Positions 19,218 to 28,655 of a DNA stretch of 64,000 bases are shown in pieces. This DNA is from Chryseobacterium camelliae (GTDB taxonomy: Bacteria; Bacteroidota; Bacteroidia; Flavobacteriales; Weeksellaceae). The position numbers and the translations under genes were made by a program. The stretch's first letter is position 1; each line of letters begins with the position of its first letter. The stretch lies in contig NZ_CP022986.1 in assembly GCF_002770595.1 (NCBI RefSeq), positions 3,658,001 through 3,722,000 of the forward strand. The letters run 5' to 3'. The notes beneath the pieces were generated by a model, which was not told the origin of the DNA, did no database searches, and worked only from the letters and a program-made list of their open reading frames with translations.

Positions 19218-20615
19218 ATGAAGATAAAATATTCGGAACTCATTGATCAGACGCTCTATTTTCCTACCGAGGAATTTAATGTTTCTGAGAATAATCTGTT
19301 GTTCCATGACATCCCCCTAATGGATGTTGTTGAAAAATTCGGCACTCCGCTGAAGATCAGTTACCTGCCGAGGATTTCGCAGAATATTCAGAAGGCGAAA
19401 AGCTGGTTCAGGGGAGCTTTTGAAAAAACCGGATATAAGAAGAACTATACCTATTGCTACTGCACAAAATCCAGCCATTTTAACTTTGTCCTGGAAGAGG
19501 CTTTAAGGAACGATATTTCCATCGAAACCTCTGCTGCCTATGATATGGACATCGTGAAATCCCTGTATGAAAAAGGAAAAGTAGACAAAAATATTGAAGT
19601 GATCTGTAACGGGTTCAAGACGGATGATTATCTGGCCAAGATCTCGGAAATGATCAACAGCGGTTTTGAAAACATTACCCCGATCCTGGATAATTACCGG
19701 GAGCTGGATAAGCTTACGGAAAGCATTGATACCACATTCGATATCGGGATCAGGATTGCTTCCGAAGAGGAACCTAAATTTGAATTTTATACCTCAAGGC
19801 TGGGGATCGGATATAAGGATATCATTCCGTATTACAGCCAGAAAATTGCCGAGCACCCGAATGCAAGGCTGAAAATGCTGCATTTCTTCATCAATACCGG
19901 GATCAAGGATACGGCTTATTACTGGAACGAACTGTACAAATGTCTCCGTGTATATGCCCGTCTGAAAAAGATTGCTCCTGAAGTGGATTCCCTGAACATC
20001 GGAGGAGGCTTCCCGATCAAAACCTCTCTGAATTTCGATTATGATTATCAGTACATGGTAGAAGAAATCGTTTCCCAGATCAAAAAATTCTGTGAGGAAG
20101 AAGGGGTAGAAGAACCTAATATTTACACCGAATTCGGAAGCTTTACCGTAGGAGAAAGCGGAGCCAACCTGTATAAAATTATCTCGCAGAAGCGCCAGAA
20201 CGACCGTGAAAAGTGGAATATGATCGATTCTTCGTTCATGACCACGCTTCCGGATACCTGGGCGATCTCCAGGCATTTCATCATGTTGCCGCTTAACCGT
20301 TGGGAAGATACCTATGAAAGGGTATTTTTAGGAGGACTTACCTGCGATTCTGATGATTATTACAATTCTGAGCAGCATACCAATGCGATTTACCTGCCGG
20401 TTTTCAGTGATACCAAGCCTCTGTACATCGGGTTTTTCCATACCGGAGCATATCAGGAAACGATCGGAGGATATGGCGGAGTACACCACTGCCTGATGCC
20501 GCAGCCTAGGCATGTCCTGATTCAGAAGGATGAAAACGGGGAATTCCAGTACGAGGTGTTCCGTGAGAAACAGGAGCCTGAAGATATTTTAAAGCTTCTG
20601 GGGTACAAAGAATAA
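19218..20615 (+). CDS. speA: Arginine decarboxylase (PLP-dependent, alanine-racemase fold)
   Basis: The protein decarboxylates arginine to agmatine, the first step of the agmatine route to putrescine. It is 465 residues, shorter than E. coli SpeA (about 630) but usual for Bacteroidota. The PLP lysine is K84 in CYCTKSSH, the phosphate loop is LNIGGGFPIK, and the C-terminal part holds TCDSDDYY with the second active-site cysteine/aspartate. The agmatinase gene speB lies 0.9 kb downstream, giving two consecutive steps. Diaminopimelate or carboxynorspermidine decarboxylase is less likely because of the length and the speB context. Confidence 0.88.
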   Translation: MKIKYSELIDQTLYFPTEEFNVSENNLLFHDIPLMDVVEKFGTPLKISYLPRISQNIQKAKSWFRGAFEKTGYKKNYTYCYCTKSSHFNFVLEEALRNDISIETSAAYDMDIVKSLYEKGKVDKNIEVICNGFKTDDYLAKISEMINSGFENITPILDNYRELDKLTESIDTTFDIGIRIASEEEPKFEFYTSRLGIGYKDIIPYYSQKIAEHPNARLKMLHFFINTGIKDTAYYWNELYKCLRVYARLKKIAPEVDSLNIGGGFPIKTSLNFDYDYQYMVEEIVSQIKKFCEEEGVEEPNIYTEFGSFTVGESGANLYKIISQKRQNDREKWNMIDSSFMTTLPDTWAISRHFIMLPLNRWEDTYERVFLGGLTCDSDDYYNSEQHTNAIYLPVFSDTKPLYIGFFHTGAYQETIGGYGGVHHCLMPQPRHVLIQKDENGEFQYEVFREKQEPEDILKLLGYKE

Positions 20616-20636
20616 TCATTGAATATAACAATAAAA

Positions 20637-20667
20637 CAAAAGCTATCAGGATCAGACTGATAGCTTT
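20637..20667. terminator. Bidirectional intrinsic terminator
   Basis: AAAAGCTATCAG / CTGATAGCTTTT with a 7-base loop and flanking A and T runs lies between speA and the convergent HAD gene. Confidence 0.85.
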
Positions 20668-20672
20668 TGTTT

Positions 20673-21332
20673 TTAAAAATATTGTGAGATCTTATCCAGC
20701 TCAAGTTCAGGATAATCTGAGACGACTGTATCTGCAAGGGTATAGTCCTGGTTTTTGGAATGCGGGCTTCGGTACGCAGCACAGAAAATGCCTGCCCGGT
20801 GGGAAGCCATGATCCCGTTGGTGGAATCTTCAATAACCATACAGTTGCCCGTAGGTTCACCGGCCAGTTCTGCTGCCAGAAGGAATACTTCAGGGTGTGG
20901 CTTTGATTCTTTAAGATCAGCCCCGCTGATTTTGCCGCTGAAATATTTTTCAAGCCCGAACTTTTCAAATACCATATTGATGGTGGTCATGGTAGCGGAA
21001 GACGCCAGGATGAGGGTAATGCCGTTTTCGTAATAATGTTCAATAAGGTTTTTTACACCCGGGATAAGATCAAAATCTTCATCGTTGTAAAAGAAATCTT
21101 TGAAATAGGCTCTTTTGATCCCTGCAATCTCTTCGTAGGTTTGGGAAAGACTGAACTTTTCAATCAGGGTTTCGCAAACCTTTTTGGTGGAATATCCCGT
21201 AAAGGTAGTATACATTCCTTCCGGAACCTGTATCCCAAGGTCATCAAAGGTTTTAAAATACGCTTTTCTGTGCAGCGGTTCCGTGTCTACAATAACGCCA
21301 TCCATATCGAATAGCACAGCTTTTAAAGGCAT
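20673..21332 (-). CDS. HAD family phosphatase (beta-phosphoglucomutase-like)
   Basis: This 219-residue cytoplasmic hydrolase starts with the HAD nucleophile motif LFDMDGVIVDTEPLH. Motif II is LASSA, the lysine of motif III lies in LKESKPHPEVF, and motif IV is CMVIEDSTNGI. The helical cap (about 15-85) groups it with the beta-phosphoglucomutase/phosphatase subfamily. The substrate is unknown. It sits on the minus strand between speA and speB, apparently by chance. Confidence 0.9.
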   Translation of the reverse strand: MPLKAVLFDMDGVIVDTEPLHRKAYFKTFDDLGIQVPEGMYTTFTGYSTKKVCETLIEKFSLSQTYEEIAGIKRAYFKDFFYNDEDFDLIPGVKNLIEHYYENGITLILASSATMTTINMVFEKFGLEKYFSGKISGADLKESKPHPEVFLLAAELAGEPTGNCMVIEDSTNGIMASHRAGIFCAAYRSPHSKNQDYTLADTVVSDYPELELDKISQYF

Positions 21333-21508
21333 AGTTGAATTTTTTTACAAAAATAACTTTATAAAATCAAAGACTGAAACGTTTCCGGCAAAAAACAGGC
21401 CGGGACGGGCAAAACAGGTAATTCCTTTCTTAAGTTCATCCGTATAACTCCGCGACTATTTGTATCTTTGTACCAAAATCATTCAATTATTTAAATCTAT
21501 AATACAGC

Positions 21509-22360
21509 ATGAGAACATACGCAGGAATTCCTGAAGAAAATGCATCACTGGAAAAAGCTAAGGTAGTATTGGTTACCGTTCCTTATGACGGGACATCCAC
21601 TTGGGGAAAAGGAGCTGACAAAGGCCCTGAATTATTCCTTGACGCTTCTGAAAACATGGAGCTTTACGACATTGAAACCGGAACCGAGCCCTACCTTGAA
21701 GGTGTATATATGGCCGGGGAAGTTTCCGAAAATTCCACTCCGGAAGCCATGACCGAAGCCGTTTACCAGAAAACCAAAGAACTCCTGAACCACGACGGGA
21801 AATTATTTACCCTTTTCGGTGGCGAACATTCCGTATCCATCGGTTCCATCCGTGCGGTAGGGGAGAAGTATGACAACCTGACTGTTCTTCAGCTGGATGC
21901 GCACACGGACCTGCGTCCAGAATTCCATGGTTCCACATCCAACCATGCCTGTGCGGTGTTTGAAGCCAGCCAGAAGCATAACCTGGTTCAGGTGGGAATC
22001 CGTTCCATGGATATCGAAGAAGCCCAGTATTTACCGGAAGGAAGGGTGTTTTTTGCCCATGAGATCGCGAATAATGAAAACTGGGTAAATGACGTCCTGG
22101 AAAAAGTGTCAGGGAATGTGTACATCACCATTGACCTGGATGCTTTTGATCCTTCTATCGCGCCGTCTACCGGAACTCCTGAGCCGGGCGGCCTTCAGTG
22201 GTACCCAACGCTGGAACTGCTGAAAAAAGTATTTGAAAAATGTAATGTGGTTGCTTTCGATATTGTAGAGCTGATGGATTCACCGATGGCTAAGCCAAGT
22301 GCATTCCTGGCCGCCAAACTGTACTACAAAATGCTGGCCTATTACCACCTGAATCAATAA
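21509..22360 (+). CDS. speB: Agmatinase
   Basis: Agmatinase hydrolyses agmatine to putrescine and urea. The 283-residue protein has the ureohydrolase manganese motifs GGEHS, QLDAHTDLR and TIDLDAFDPS. The absence of the arginase-specific SHDxD region and the nearby arginine decarboxylase favour agmatinase over arginase. A TATCTTTG element at 21463-21470 lies 38 bases upstream of the ATG, though no well-spaced TTG was seen. Together with speA it gives a complete arginine-to-putrescine route. Confidence 0.93.
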   Translation: MRTYAGIPEENASLEKAKVVLVTVPYDGTSTWGKGADKGPELFLDASENMELYDIETGTEPYLEGVYMAGEVSENSTPEAMTEAVYQKTKELLNHDGKLFTLFGGEHSVSIGSIRAVGEKYDNLTVLQLDAHTDLRPEFHGSTSNHACAVFEASQKHNLVQVGIRSMDIEEAQYLPEGRVFFAHEIANNENWVNDVLEKVSGNVYITIDLDAFDPSIAPSTGTPEPGGLQWYPTLELLKKVFEKCNVVAFDIVELMDSPMAKPSAFLAAKLYYKMLAYYHLNQ

Positions 22361-22430
22361 TACATTCCGCAGGAACCGGATTTTTTCTGTCCTGTATTTT
22401 CTGGAAATTTGTGGAATAAAACGGAATGAT

Positions 22431-23291
22431 ATGTTGACACAAAATCAGATCAATTACCAAAGGATTGCTAAGGCCATCGCCTATATACAGGAAAATTTCC
22501 TGCTTCAGCCCGGGCTGGAGGAAGTAGCGGAAAAAATACACCTGAGCCCGGCCCATTTCCAGAAGATATTTACGGAATGGGCGGGGACCAGTCCTAAAAA
22601 GTTCCTTCAGTACATCAGCCTGGAGCACGCCAAAAAGCTGTTGAACGAAGAAAAAGCCACCCTGTCAGATACGGCATTTGAGACCGGGCTTTCCAGCACC
22701 AGCAGGCTGCATGAATTGTTTGTCAATATCGAGGGAATGTCCCCGGCCGAATATAAAAACGGCGGCAGGAGTCTGGAAATCAGCTACAGTTATTCAGACA
22801 GTCTGTTCGGGCCTATCCTTACGGCATCCACGCCAAAAGGGATCTGCCACATGGCTTTTGAAGACGATAAAGAAAAAGCATTGGAAGACCTGAAGTTCAG
22901 GTTTCCCAATGCTTCTTTTATGGAGCGGCAGACAGCATTTCATACCAGTGCCCTGTCCATTTTCAGCAAAGACTGGAACAGGCCGGAGTCCGTAAAGCTT
23001 CATTTAAAAGGAACGGATTTCCAGCTTAAAGTCTGGCAAAGCCTTCTGGCTATTCCTGTTGGAAAACTGTCGACCTATGGAAGCTTAGCAGGGAAAATCG
23101 GTCATTCCGGAGCGTCGCGCGCAGTGGGAACCGCTATCGGCAGCAATCCCGTAGCGTTTCTGATTCCCTGTCACCGTGTCATCCGGTCTTCCGGGGAAAT
23201 CGGAGGCTACCGTTGGGGAAGCGACAGAAAGCAGCTGATCATCGGCTGGGAGAATGCTATGACGGATCCGGAAAACCTGTCCGTTTCCTGA
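22431..23291 (+). CDS. AraC-type / methylated-DNA--protein-cysteine methyltransferase (Ada-like)
   Basis: This 286-residue protein joins an AraC-type HTH domain (about 1-105, LSPAHFQKIFTEWAGTSPKK) to an O6-alkylguanine-DNA alkyltransferase domain (about 120-280). The acceptor cysteine is C247 in the classical IPCHRVI motif, and the DNA-recognition segment AIGSNPVAFL precedes it. It lacks the N-terminal phosphotriester-repair domain of E. coli Ada, as is common in this lineage. It probably both repairs alkylated bases and controls repair genes. The AlkB gene follows 113 bp later in the same direction, making a small alkylation-repair cluster. Confidence 0.92.
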   Translation: MLTQNQINYQRIAKAIAYIQENFLLQPGLEEVAEKIHLSPAHFQKIFTEWAGTSPKKFLQYISLEHAKKLLNEEKATLSDTAFETGLSSTSRLHELFVNIEGMSPAEYKNGGRSLEISYSYSDSLFGPILTASTPKGICHMAFEDDKEKALEDLKFRFPNASFMERQTAFHTSALSIFSKDWNRPESVKLHLKGTDFQLKVWQSLLAIPVGKLSTYGSLAGKIGHSGASRAVGTAIGSNPVAFLIPCHRVIRSSGEIGGYRWGSDRKQLIIGWENAMTDPENLSVS

Positions 23292-23404
23292 TCTTATTTA
23301 CTTGTTGCAGATTATTATTCAAAGAACGGTGTGAATCCTTACCAACAACAGGATCGCATCAGTATTCTTTACCTTCATTCATCATCATATAATTTACATT
23401 CATT

Positions 23405-24016
23405 ATGCTCAGCCTTTTTGAAGATCCGTCAGAATATCCGGTCAATATCCTTCCGTATGACGGGACGGTTCAATATTACGGAAAAGTGTTTTCAAGGGAA
23501 ATGTCAGAGTCTTATTATGCCTGCCTCCTGGGTGAGATCCCCTGGGAAAATGACGAAGCGGTTATTTTCGGTAAGCTGATTACCACCAAAAGGAAAGTGG
23601 CCTGGTTTGGGGACCTGCCGTTTGAATATACCTATTCGCAACGTACGAAACGTGCTTTAGCATGGACCCCTGAATTGCTGGAACTGAAAAAAAAATGTGA
23701 AGAAATAAGCGGTGAAACCTATAACTCCTGCCTCCTGAACCTGTACCATGATGGAAGCGAAGGAATGGCCTATCACAGCGATGCTGAAAAAGACCTTAAA
23801 AAGCATGGTGCGATTGCTTCACTGACTTTCGGAGCAGAACGTAAATTTGCTTTCAAACATAAAACTACCAAAGATAAAGTTGAGCTTTGGCTAGAAAACG
23901 GCAGCCTGCTGGTGATGAAGGGGATCACACAGGACCACTGGCTGCACCGCCTGCCGCCTACCACCAAGGTGAAAACACCCAGAATCAATCTTACGTTCAG
24001 GACGATTGAAGAATAA
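23405..24016 (+). CDS. AlkB-like 2-oxoglutarate/Fe(II) dioxygenase
   Basis: AlkB enzymes oxidatively remove methyl groups from 1-methyladenine and 3-methylcytosine in DNA. The 203-residue protein shows the iron ligands HxD in GMAYHSDAEKD and a distal histidine in DHWLHRLPPT, followed by the 2-oxoglutarate arginines in TPRINLTFR. The N-terminal nucleotide-recognition lid is short, like the AlkBH2/3-like bacterial group. Placement after the Ada-like gene supports a repair role. Confidence 0.92.
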   Translation: MLSLFEDPSEYPVNILPYDGTVQYYGKVFSREMSESYYACLLGEIPWENDEAVIFGKLITTKRKVAWFGDLPFEYTYSQRTKRALAWTPELLELKKKCEEISGETYNSCLLNLYHDGSEGMAYHSDAEKDLKKHGAIASLTFGAERKFAFKHKTTKDKVELWLENGSLLVMKGITQDHWLHRLPPTTKVKTPRINLTFRTIEE

Positions 24017-24090
24017 CTGGGCCATAGGGTTAAAATAGAGGATGATTCTATAATAGCATTGAAAAAGGGCAGGTCTTACATACAGCATAC

Positions 24091-24537
24091 TTTTCACTCC
24101 TCGTAAAAATCGTAGATTTTTAAAAACTCATGTGTTCTTCTGTTTTCAGAGCTTTTATCTTCATGCTTCTTATGTGTCAAAAAAACTTTGTGACTGTTGT
24201 GGTTCGAATCTCTGGCAGATCAGTATCTCTGGCAGATTTTTTTCACTCATCGTAAAAATCGTAGATTTTTAAAACTTCTGTGTTCTTCTGTTTTCAGAGC
24301 TTTTATCTTCATGATTCTTATGTGTCAGAAAAACTGTTGTTACTTTTGTGGTTTGAATCTCTTGCAGATCAGCATCTCTCGCAGCTTTTTTTCACTTATC
24401 GTAAAAATCGTAGATTTTAAAAACTTCTGTGTTCTTAATGTTTTCCAAGCTTTTATCTTCATGCTTCTTATGTGTCAAAAAAAACTTTTGTGGTTTTATT
24501 CTCGCGCAGATCAATAGATTACACAGTTTTTTGTTCA
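24091..24537. repeat. Three tandem copies of a 149-bp noncoding repeat
   Basis: Copies begin near 24091, 24240 and 24389. Each starts TTTTCACTCxTCGTAAAAATC, continues with a GTAGATTTTTAAAA stretch, a TGTGTTCTT word and GCTTTTATCTTCATG, and ends in TTGCAGATCAGxATCTCT-type words. Copies 1 and 2 are closest; copy 3 is more degraded. Short open frames inside are not conserved between copies, so the block looks noncoding. It fills the gap between alkB and the convergent S15 hydrolase gene. Confidence 0.85.
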
Positions 24538-24556
24538 TGTGTTTAAAAACAAGGAT

Positions 24557-26413
24557 TTATTTCAGGACTTCTGCTTCTATGGCACTGTCATCAAATACTT
24601 TGATGAATGCTTTCGTATAATCCTGCTGGCTTGCAAAATTAGGATTCTCCATAAATTTCTGCGGATTGACCGCAAAAAGCGGGAACCATGTACTGCTGAT
24701 CTGGACCTGGATTTTATGCCCTTTCTTAAACGTATGGACAACGTCCTGAAGCCTGAAGTTAACCGCTGTTTTCGTATTCGGAACCAATGCTTCGGCTTTT
24801 TCCCTGGAGTTCCTGAATCGGGCCGGCATAATTTCGCTTCGGACCATCTGGTGGTAATTGCCGTATACTACGCCTTCCTTCTTTTCAGCCGGTTTAAAAT
24901 CTTCCGGATAGACATCAATCAGCTTAACGGCGAAATCAGCGTCAGTGGAAGTGGAAGCGATATTCAGTTTAGCCATCAGTTCGCCGGCAAAGGTGAGGTC
25001 GTCGGTTAAAACATCGGTTGTAAAAGTGAGCACATCAGGTCTTCCCTCTGCAAACCGTTGGTCTTCGGACATATAATTCCTTGGCGTAAAGCCGTTGAAA
25101 TCCTTCAGGTTCATGGAACTTACCACAGGGTTGTTGGGATCACTGTAATATTCGGAATAGCCTTGTCCGGCAGAGGGTTTCAGCGTTCCGGATGCCAGAT
25201 AGAAATTAATTTTTTGAGCTTCTTTCGGCGGATAGGTAGCAAACTCTTTCCAGGCTTTTGCTCCTGTATCGTACATTAATGCTTCGGGCAGGCCTGCATC
25301 TTCCCTGGTATTTCCTTTCAGGTAGTGGTTAAAGAATCGTGTTTCAATATTCTTCTGATAATAGGTAGCGATGCTGTCCCCGAAATACATGTCGTTATGG
25401 AAGTGTTTTCCCTGTTCATACGACCACCCGCCGTGTGAAAATGGCCCCATTACAATGGTATTTTTGGCTTTCGGGCTGGTCTTTTCAATGGTTTTGTAAA
25501 TGTTGAGCGGACCGGAAAGGTCTTCGGCGTCAAACCACCCGCCAACGGTCATTACCGCGTGTTTGATATTTTTCAGGTGCGGGAGCAGGTTCCTTTTCTG
25601 CCAGAAATCGTCATAGTTGGTATGGTTCATGATTTCCGTCATGAAAAAATTGTCTTTATAATACTTTTCGTAGCCGTCTTTCAGGGTACCCATATCGCGG
25701 TAAAACTTGAGGCCGTCATCCGATTTTGTCTTGATCATGGAATCCGAATACCAAGCTTTGTTTTCCGGTTTCGTTTTCTGAACCCCGAAGACCGGAAAGG
25801 TCTTGAAGTAGCCCAGCATGAACCTTCCGTTATGCAGGAAATCATCATTCCAGAAACTGGAGATCGGTGCCTGCGGAGAGGAAGCAACCAGGGCAGGGTG
25901 GTCCGCTAAAGTTCCTACAGCCGTATAAAATCCGGGATAAGAAGTCCCGAACTGTCCTACTTTCCCATTGTTGTTCTTAATATTTTTCAAGAGCCATGCA
26001 ATGGTGTCATAGGTATCTGTGCTTTCATCCACGTCTTTCTTCGTCTTATGGTCCACCTGCGGAGTCATATTGGTGAAAGTCCCTTCACTCATGTACCTGC
26101 CGCGCACATCCTGATAGATGAAAATATATTTATCCTTCATCAGGTATTCATTAGGACCCAGTTTTCCTTTGTATTCTGCTCCATAAGGAGCCACGCTGTA
26201 GCATGTCCGCTGCATCAGGAAAGGATATTTGTTTTTGGAAGAGATATCTTTCGGGATATACACTGCGGTAAAAAGTTTTACGCCGTCCCGCATCGGAATG
26301 TATACTTCCTGTTTGGTAAAATTCTGTTCTACAAAATGATCGTCCTGGCGTTTGCCCTGTGACCGTGCTACGATAAAGACTATGAGAAGCAAAATGGATA
26401 TGCGGAGTTTCAT
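24557..26413 (-). CDS. Secreted CocE/NonD family X-Pro dipeptidyl-peptidase-like hydrolase
   Basis: This 618-residue serine hydrolase starts with a signal peptide (MKLRISILLLIVFIVARSQG). An alpha/beta-hydrolase domain follows, with the nucleophile elbow GQFGTSYPGF (serine in GTSYPG) and a late histidine in GPFSHGGWSYEQ. The C-terminal part (about 390-615) is the jelly-roll domain of the CocE/X-Pro peptidase S15 family. Members hydrolyse acyl esters, glutaryl-cephalosporin-type amides or X-Pro peptides; the substrate is unknown. The protein probably acts in the periplasm. The gene stands alone. Confidence 0.9.
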   Translation of the reverse strand: MKLRISILLLIVFIVARSQGKRQDDHFVEQNFTKQEVYIPMRDGVKLFTAVYIPKDISSKNKYPFLMQRTCYSVAPYGAEYKGKLGPNEYLMKDKYIFIYQDVRGRYMSEGTFTNMTPQVDHKTKKDVDESTDTYDTIAWLLKNIKNNNGKVGQFGTSYPGFYTAVGTLADHPALVASSPQAPISSFWNDDFLHNGRFMLGYFKTFPVFGVQKTKPENKAWYSDSMIKTKSDDGLKFYRDMGTLKDGYEKYYKDNFFMTEIMNHTNYDDFWQKRNLLPHLKNIKHAVMTVGGWFDAEDLSGPLNIYKTIEKTSPKAKNTIVMGPFSHGGWSYEQGKHFHNDMYFGDSIATYYQKNIETRFFNHYLKGNTREDAGLPEALMYDTGAKAWKEFATYPPKEAQKINFYLASGTLKPSAGQGYSEYYSDPNNPVVSSMNLKDFNGFTPRNYMSEDQRFAEGRPDVLTFTTDVLTDDLTFAGELMAKLNIASTSTDADFAVKLIDVYPEDFKPAEKKEGVVYGNYHQMVRSEIMPARFRNSREKAEALVPNTKTAVNFRLQDVVHTFKKGHKIQVQISSTWFPLFAVNPQKFMENPNFASQQDYTKAFIKVFDDSAIEAEVLK

Positions 26414-26640
26414 ATAGGTATAATTTGGCCGCTAAATTATAAATAAAAAACAGGTTAAAGAACTCAGGTGAATAAAATAAAGGAGATTTTTCTGATGAGG
26501 ATTATGTATTCTCATGTTATTATTATATCATGAAAATAAATTAACCCGAAAACGGAATTTATTTTTATTCAAATGGAATGCTGGGAAGCATATGGAGCTG
26601 TCAGATCAGGAATATGGCTTATTACAGGGATAAATAGTAC

Positions 26641-26670
26641 GCCTCCGTATTTTCACGGAGGCATTTTTCC
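26641..26670 (+). terminator. Orphan intrinsic terminator
   Basis: GCCTCCGT / ACGGAGGC with a 6-base loop is followed by ATTTTT. It sits in the gap 26414-26975 between divergent genes, so no annotated gene ends here. A short transcript from the preceding bases could end at this hairpin. Nothing else recognisable is seen in the gap apart from the -7 element at 26832. Confidence 0.6.
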
Positions 26671-26831
26671 GTAGAATCCCGGTTGTTTTGTATCTATAGC
26701 TGTGCTATTTTTGCTGCCAGATAAAACAGCAAATGATGAAATTACTTTACCTCCTGCTTTCTATAAATAGTTTAAAAAAAATTCCGGTTATTTCCAGTTT
26801 TAATACGACACGTTTTGTCGCCTTTGAGCTA

Positions 26832-26839
26832 TACCTTTG
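26832..26839 (+). promoter_or_regulatory. Possible -7 element upstream of the Rhs operon
   Basis: TACCTTTG matches TAnnTTTG. The nearest TTG (26815-26817) gives only a 14-base spacer, so this is uncertain. If used, the leader would be about 130 bases. Confidence 0.4.
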
Positions 26840-26975
26840 TTGCAGGTAAGTTAATGATCATGATCATCGGTATGTTAAATTATGGCTATGATCTTTTACA
26901 GCTGAAGCAAAAGGAGTATTTTAGCCGCGGAATTAAAAAAAAATAATAACATTAAAACAAAAAATAAACACGAGT

Positions 26976-28649
26976 ATGAAGAAATTCTACACTGGCGCAT
27001 TCTTCTTATGCGCAGTTCTGAGTATGTCTGCCCAGAATGTCCTCTGGCAGAAAGACATTGAGTCTTCCTCACAGGATTTCCTGTCCCAGGTAACTACGAC
27101 CATTGACCAGCAGTACTTAATTACCGGAAGCTCGATCCAGTCCAGAAAGCTTTCTGGGGAAAGCAATCAAAACCTTGGTTATGATTTTCACCTGATAAAA
27201 TTTAACCAGTCAGGAGAACAGGTTTGGGAAAAATATTTCTCAGGGCAAAACCATGATTTTCTTTCGGCTACGGTGAATACCCAGGAAGGAGGATTCCTTC
27301 TGGCAGGAACTTCGTTCAGCGGAAAGGGCTTAGATAAGAAGGAGGATTCCAAAGGAGGCTCTGATTTTTGGTTGGTTCGGATCAATGAGTTTGGGGATGA
27401 GGTGTGGCAGAAGACTTTAGGCACTTCTTCGGATGAAGAAGCCAGATCGGTGATCCAGACCACGGACTCAGGATTCTTTGTGGCCGGGAATATCCAGAAC
27501 TCAGAGAAGGGCTACGGTTCCAAAGATGCCTGGATCATCAGGCTGGATAAAAACGGCAAAGAAATCTCCCAATTGATCTTAGGCGGCAGAGGCCTGGATG
27601 AGGTGGAAAAGATGGTCCCGACGAAAGACGGCGGTGCCTTATTAGGGATATATTCCAGAAGCGGAAGCGTTAGTATAAATGATGATCGATCATTGATGAA
27701 TGATAAAATCACTCATCAATCATCACTCATCAATTATGCTAAGTCGGTTGAAAACTATGGTGAGGGCGACTACTGGATCGTCAAGCTGTCTAAAGAAGGC
27801 AAGGTCGAGTGGGAAAAGAATTTCGGTGGCAAAGGTGATGATCATTTGAGAACATTGGCTGTGACTTCTACCGGCTATCTGATTGGAGGTGAATCCAGAT
27901 CGGAAAGATCAGGCAATAAAACGGTAGGCATAGAAGAGGGAACAGATATCTGGCTTATCGCGTTAAATGAGAGAGGAGAAGAAAGCTGGCAGAAATCCTA
28001 CAGCTTTAAGAACCGGGATGTGCTGATGGGGATGAGTGTGGTGAGTAAGGTTAAGAGCCAGGAGCTGGGAACCAAGAACCAAGAGTCAGGAGCCAAGAGC
28101 CAGGACGGGCAGGATACTACTAAAGGTATTTTATTAGGTGGTTATACGCAGGCAGAAGGGAGGATAGAGTCTGGTGATGAACAGTTCTGGATGCTTTACC
28201 TGGACCAGAATGGCAATGAGCAGTGGCGGAAGCATGTGAAAGGAGAATCCGGCAAGAAAGAAGAACGGCTGTCTGATATTAAGCTGAACCGTGACGGCTC
28301 CATTATCCTTGCAGGAACCAGCGCAGAGGAATTGGGTAAGGAGAACTGGAAGATCGTAAAGCTTGGCGACAGCCAGATCGACCAGCTGATCGAGAAGCAG
28401 GACATCAGGATTTATCCGAACCCGGTGAGTGATTATGCGTATGTAGAAATAGGGTTTGAGGGTCAGAGAGCGGGAGTGTTTGAAGCTGAGATCAGTGTGT
28501 ATGATATGGGCGGAAGGCAGCTTCAGAGCATGAAGACGAAGAACACAGTTACTAAAATTAATACCCAGGCCTTAGTGCAGGGCGCTTACCTGGTGAGCGT
28601 AAAGACCAGTGATAACAAAACAGCAAGTGCTAAACTGATTAAAAAATAA
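26976..28649 (+). CDS. T9SS-sorted beta-propeller-like surface protein
   Basis: This 557-residue protein has a signal peptide (MKKFYTGAFFLCAVLSMSAQ), about seven repeats of the form GD-x-WIVKL...W-x-K-x-GG, and a T9SS type A sorting domain at the end (RIYPNPVSDYAYVEIG ... GAYLVSVKTS). The repeats suggest a beta-propeller. Two loops, at about residues 232-252 and 359-380, are built from low-complexity words that elsewhere in the window are intergenic. The gene lies 6 bp before the YD-repeat gene, so it is the first gene of the Rhs operon. It may anchor or help present the toxin at the surface; that role is inference. Confidence 0.82.
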   Translation: MKKFYTGAFFLCAVLSMSAQNVLWQKDIESSSQDFLSQVTTTIDQQYLITGSSIQSRKLSGESNQNLGYDFHLIKFNQSGEQVWEKYFSGQNHDFLSATVNTQEGGFLLAGTSFSGKGLDKKEDSKGGSDFWLVRINEFGDEVWQKTLGTSSDEEARSVIQTTDSGFFVAGNIQNSEKGYGSKDAWIIRLDKNGKEISQLILGGRGLDEVEKMVPTKDGGALLGIYSRSGSVSINDDRSLMNDKITHQSSLINYAKSVENYGEGDYWIVKLSKEGKVEWEKNFGGKGDDHLRTLAVTSTGYLIGGESRSERSGNKTVGIEEGTDIWLIALNERGEESWQKSYSFKNRDVLMGMSVVSKVKSQELGTKNQESGAKSQDGQDTTKGILLGGYTQAEGRIESGDEQFWMLYLDQNGNEQWRKHVKGESGKKEERLSDIKLNRDGSIILAGTSAEELGKENWKIVKLGDSQIDQLIEKQDIRIYPNPVSDYAYVEIGFEGQRAGVFEAEISVYDMGGRQLQSMKTKNTVTKINTQALVQGAYLVSVKTSDNKTASAKLIKK

Positions 28650-28655
28650 ACTGAG

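Noticed and set aside
24197..24517. Small open frames inside the 149-bp repeats
   Set aside because: The frames are not kept between copies and contain only repeat words.
24091..24537. CRISPR array
   Set aside because: The repeated unit is about 149 bp and tandem, without short repeats and unique spacers, and no cas genes are present.
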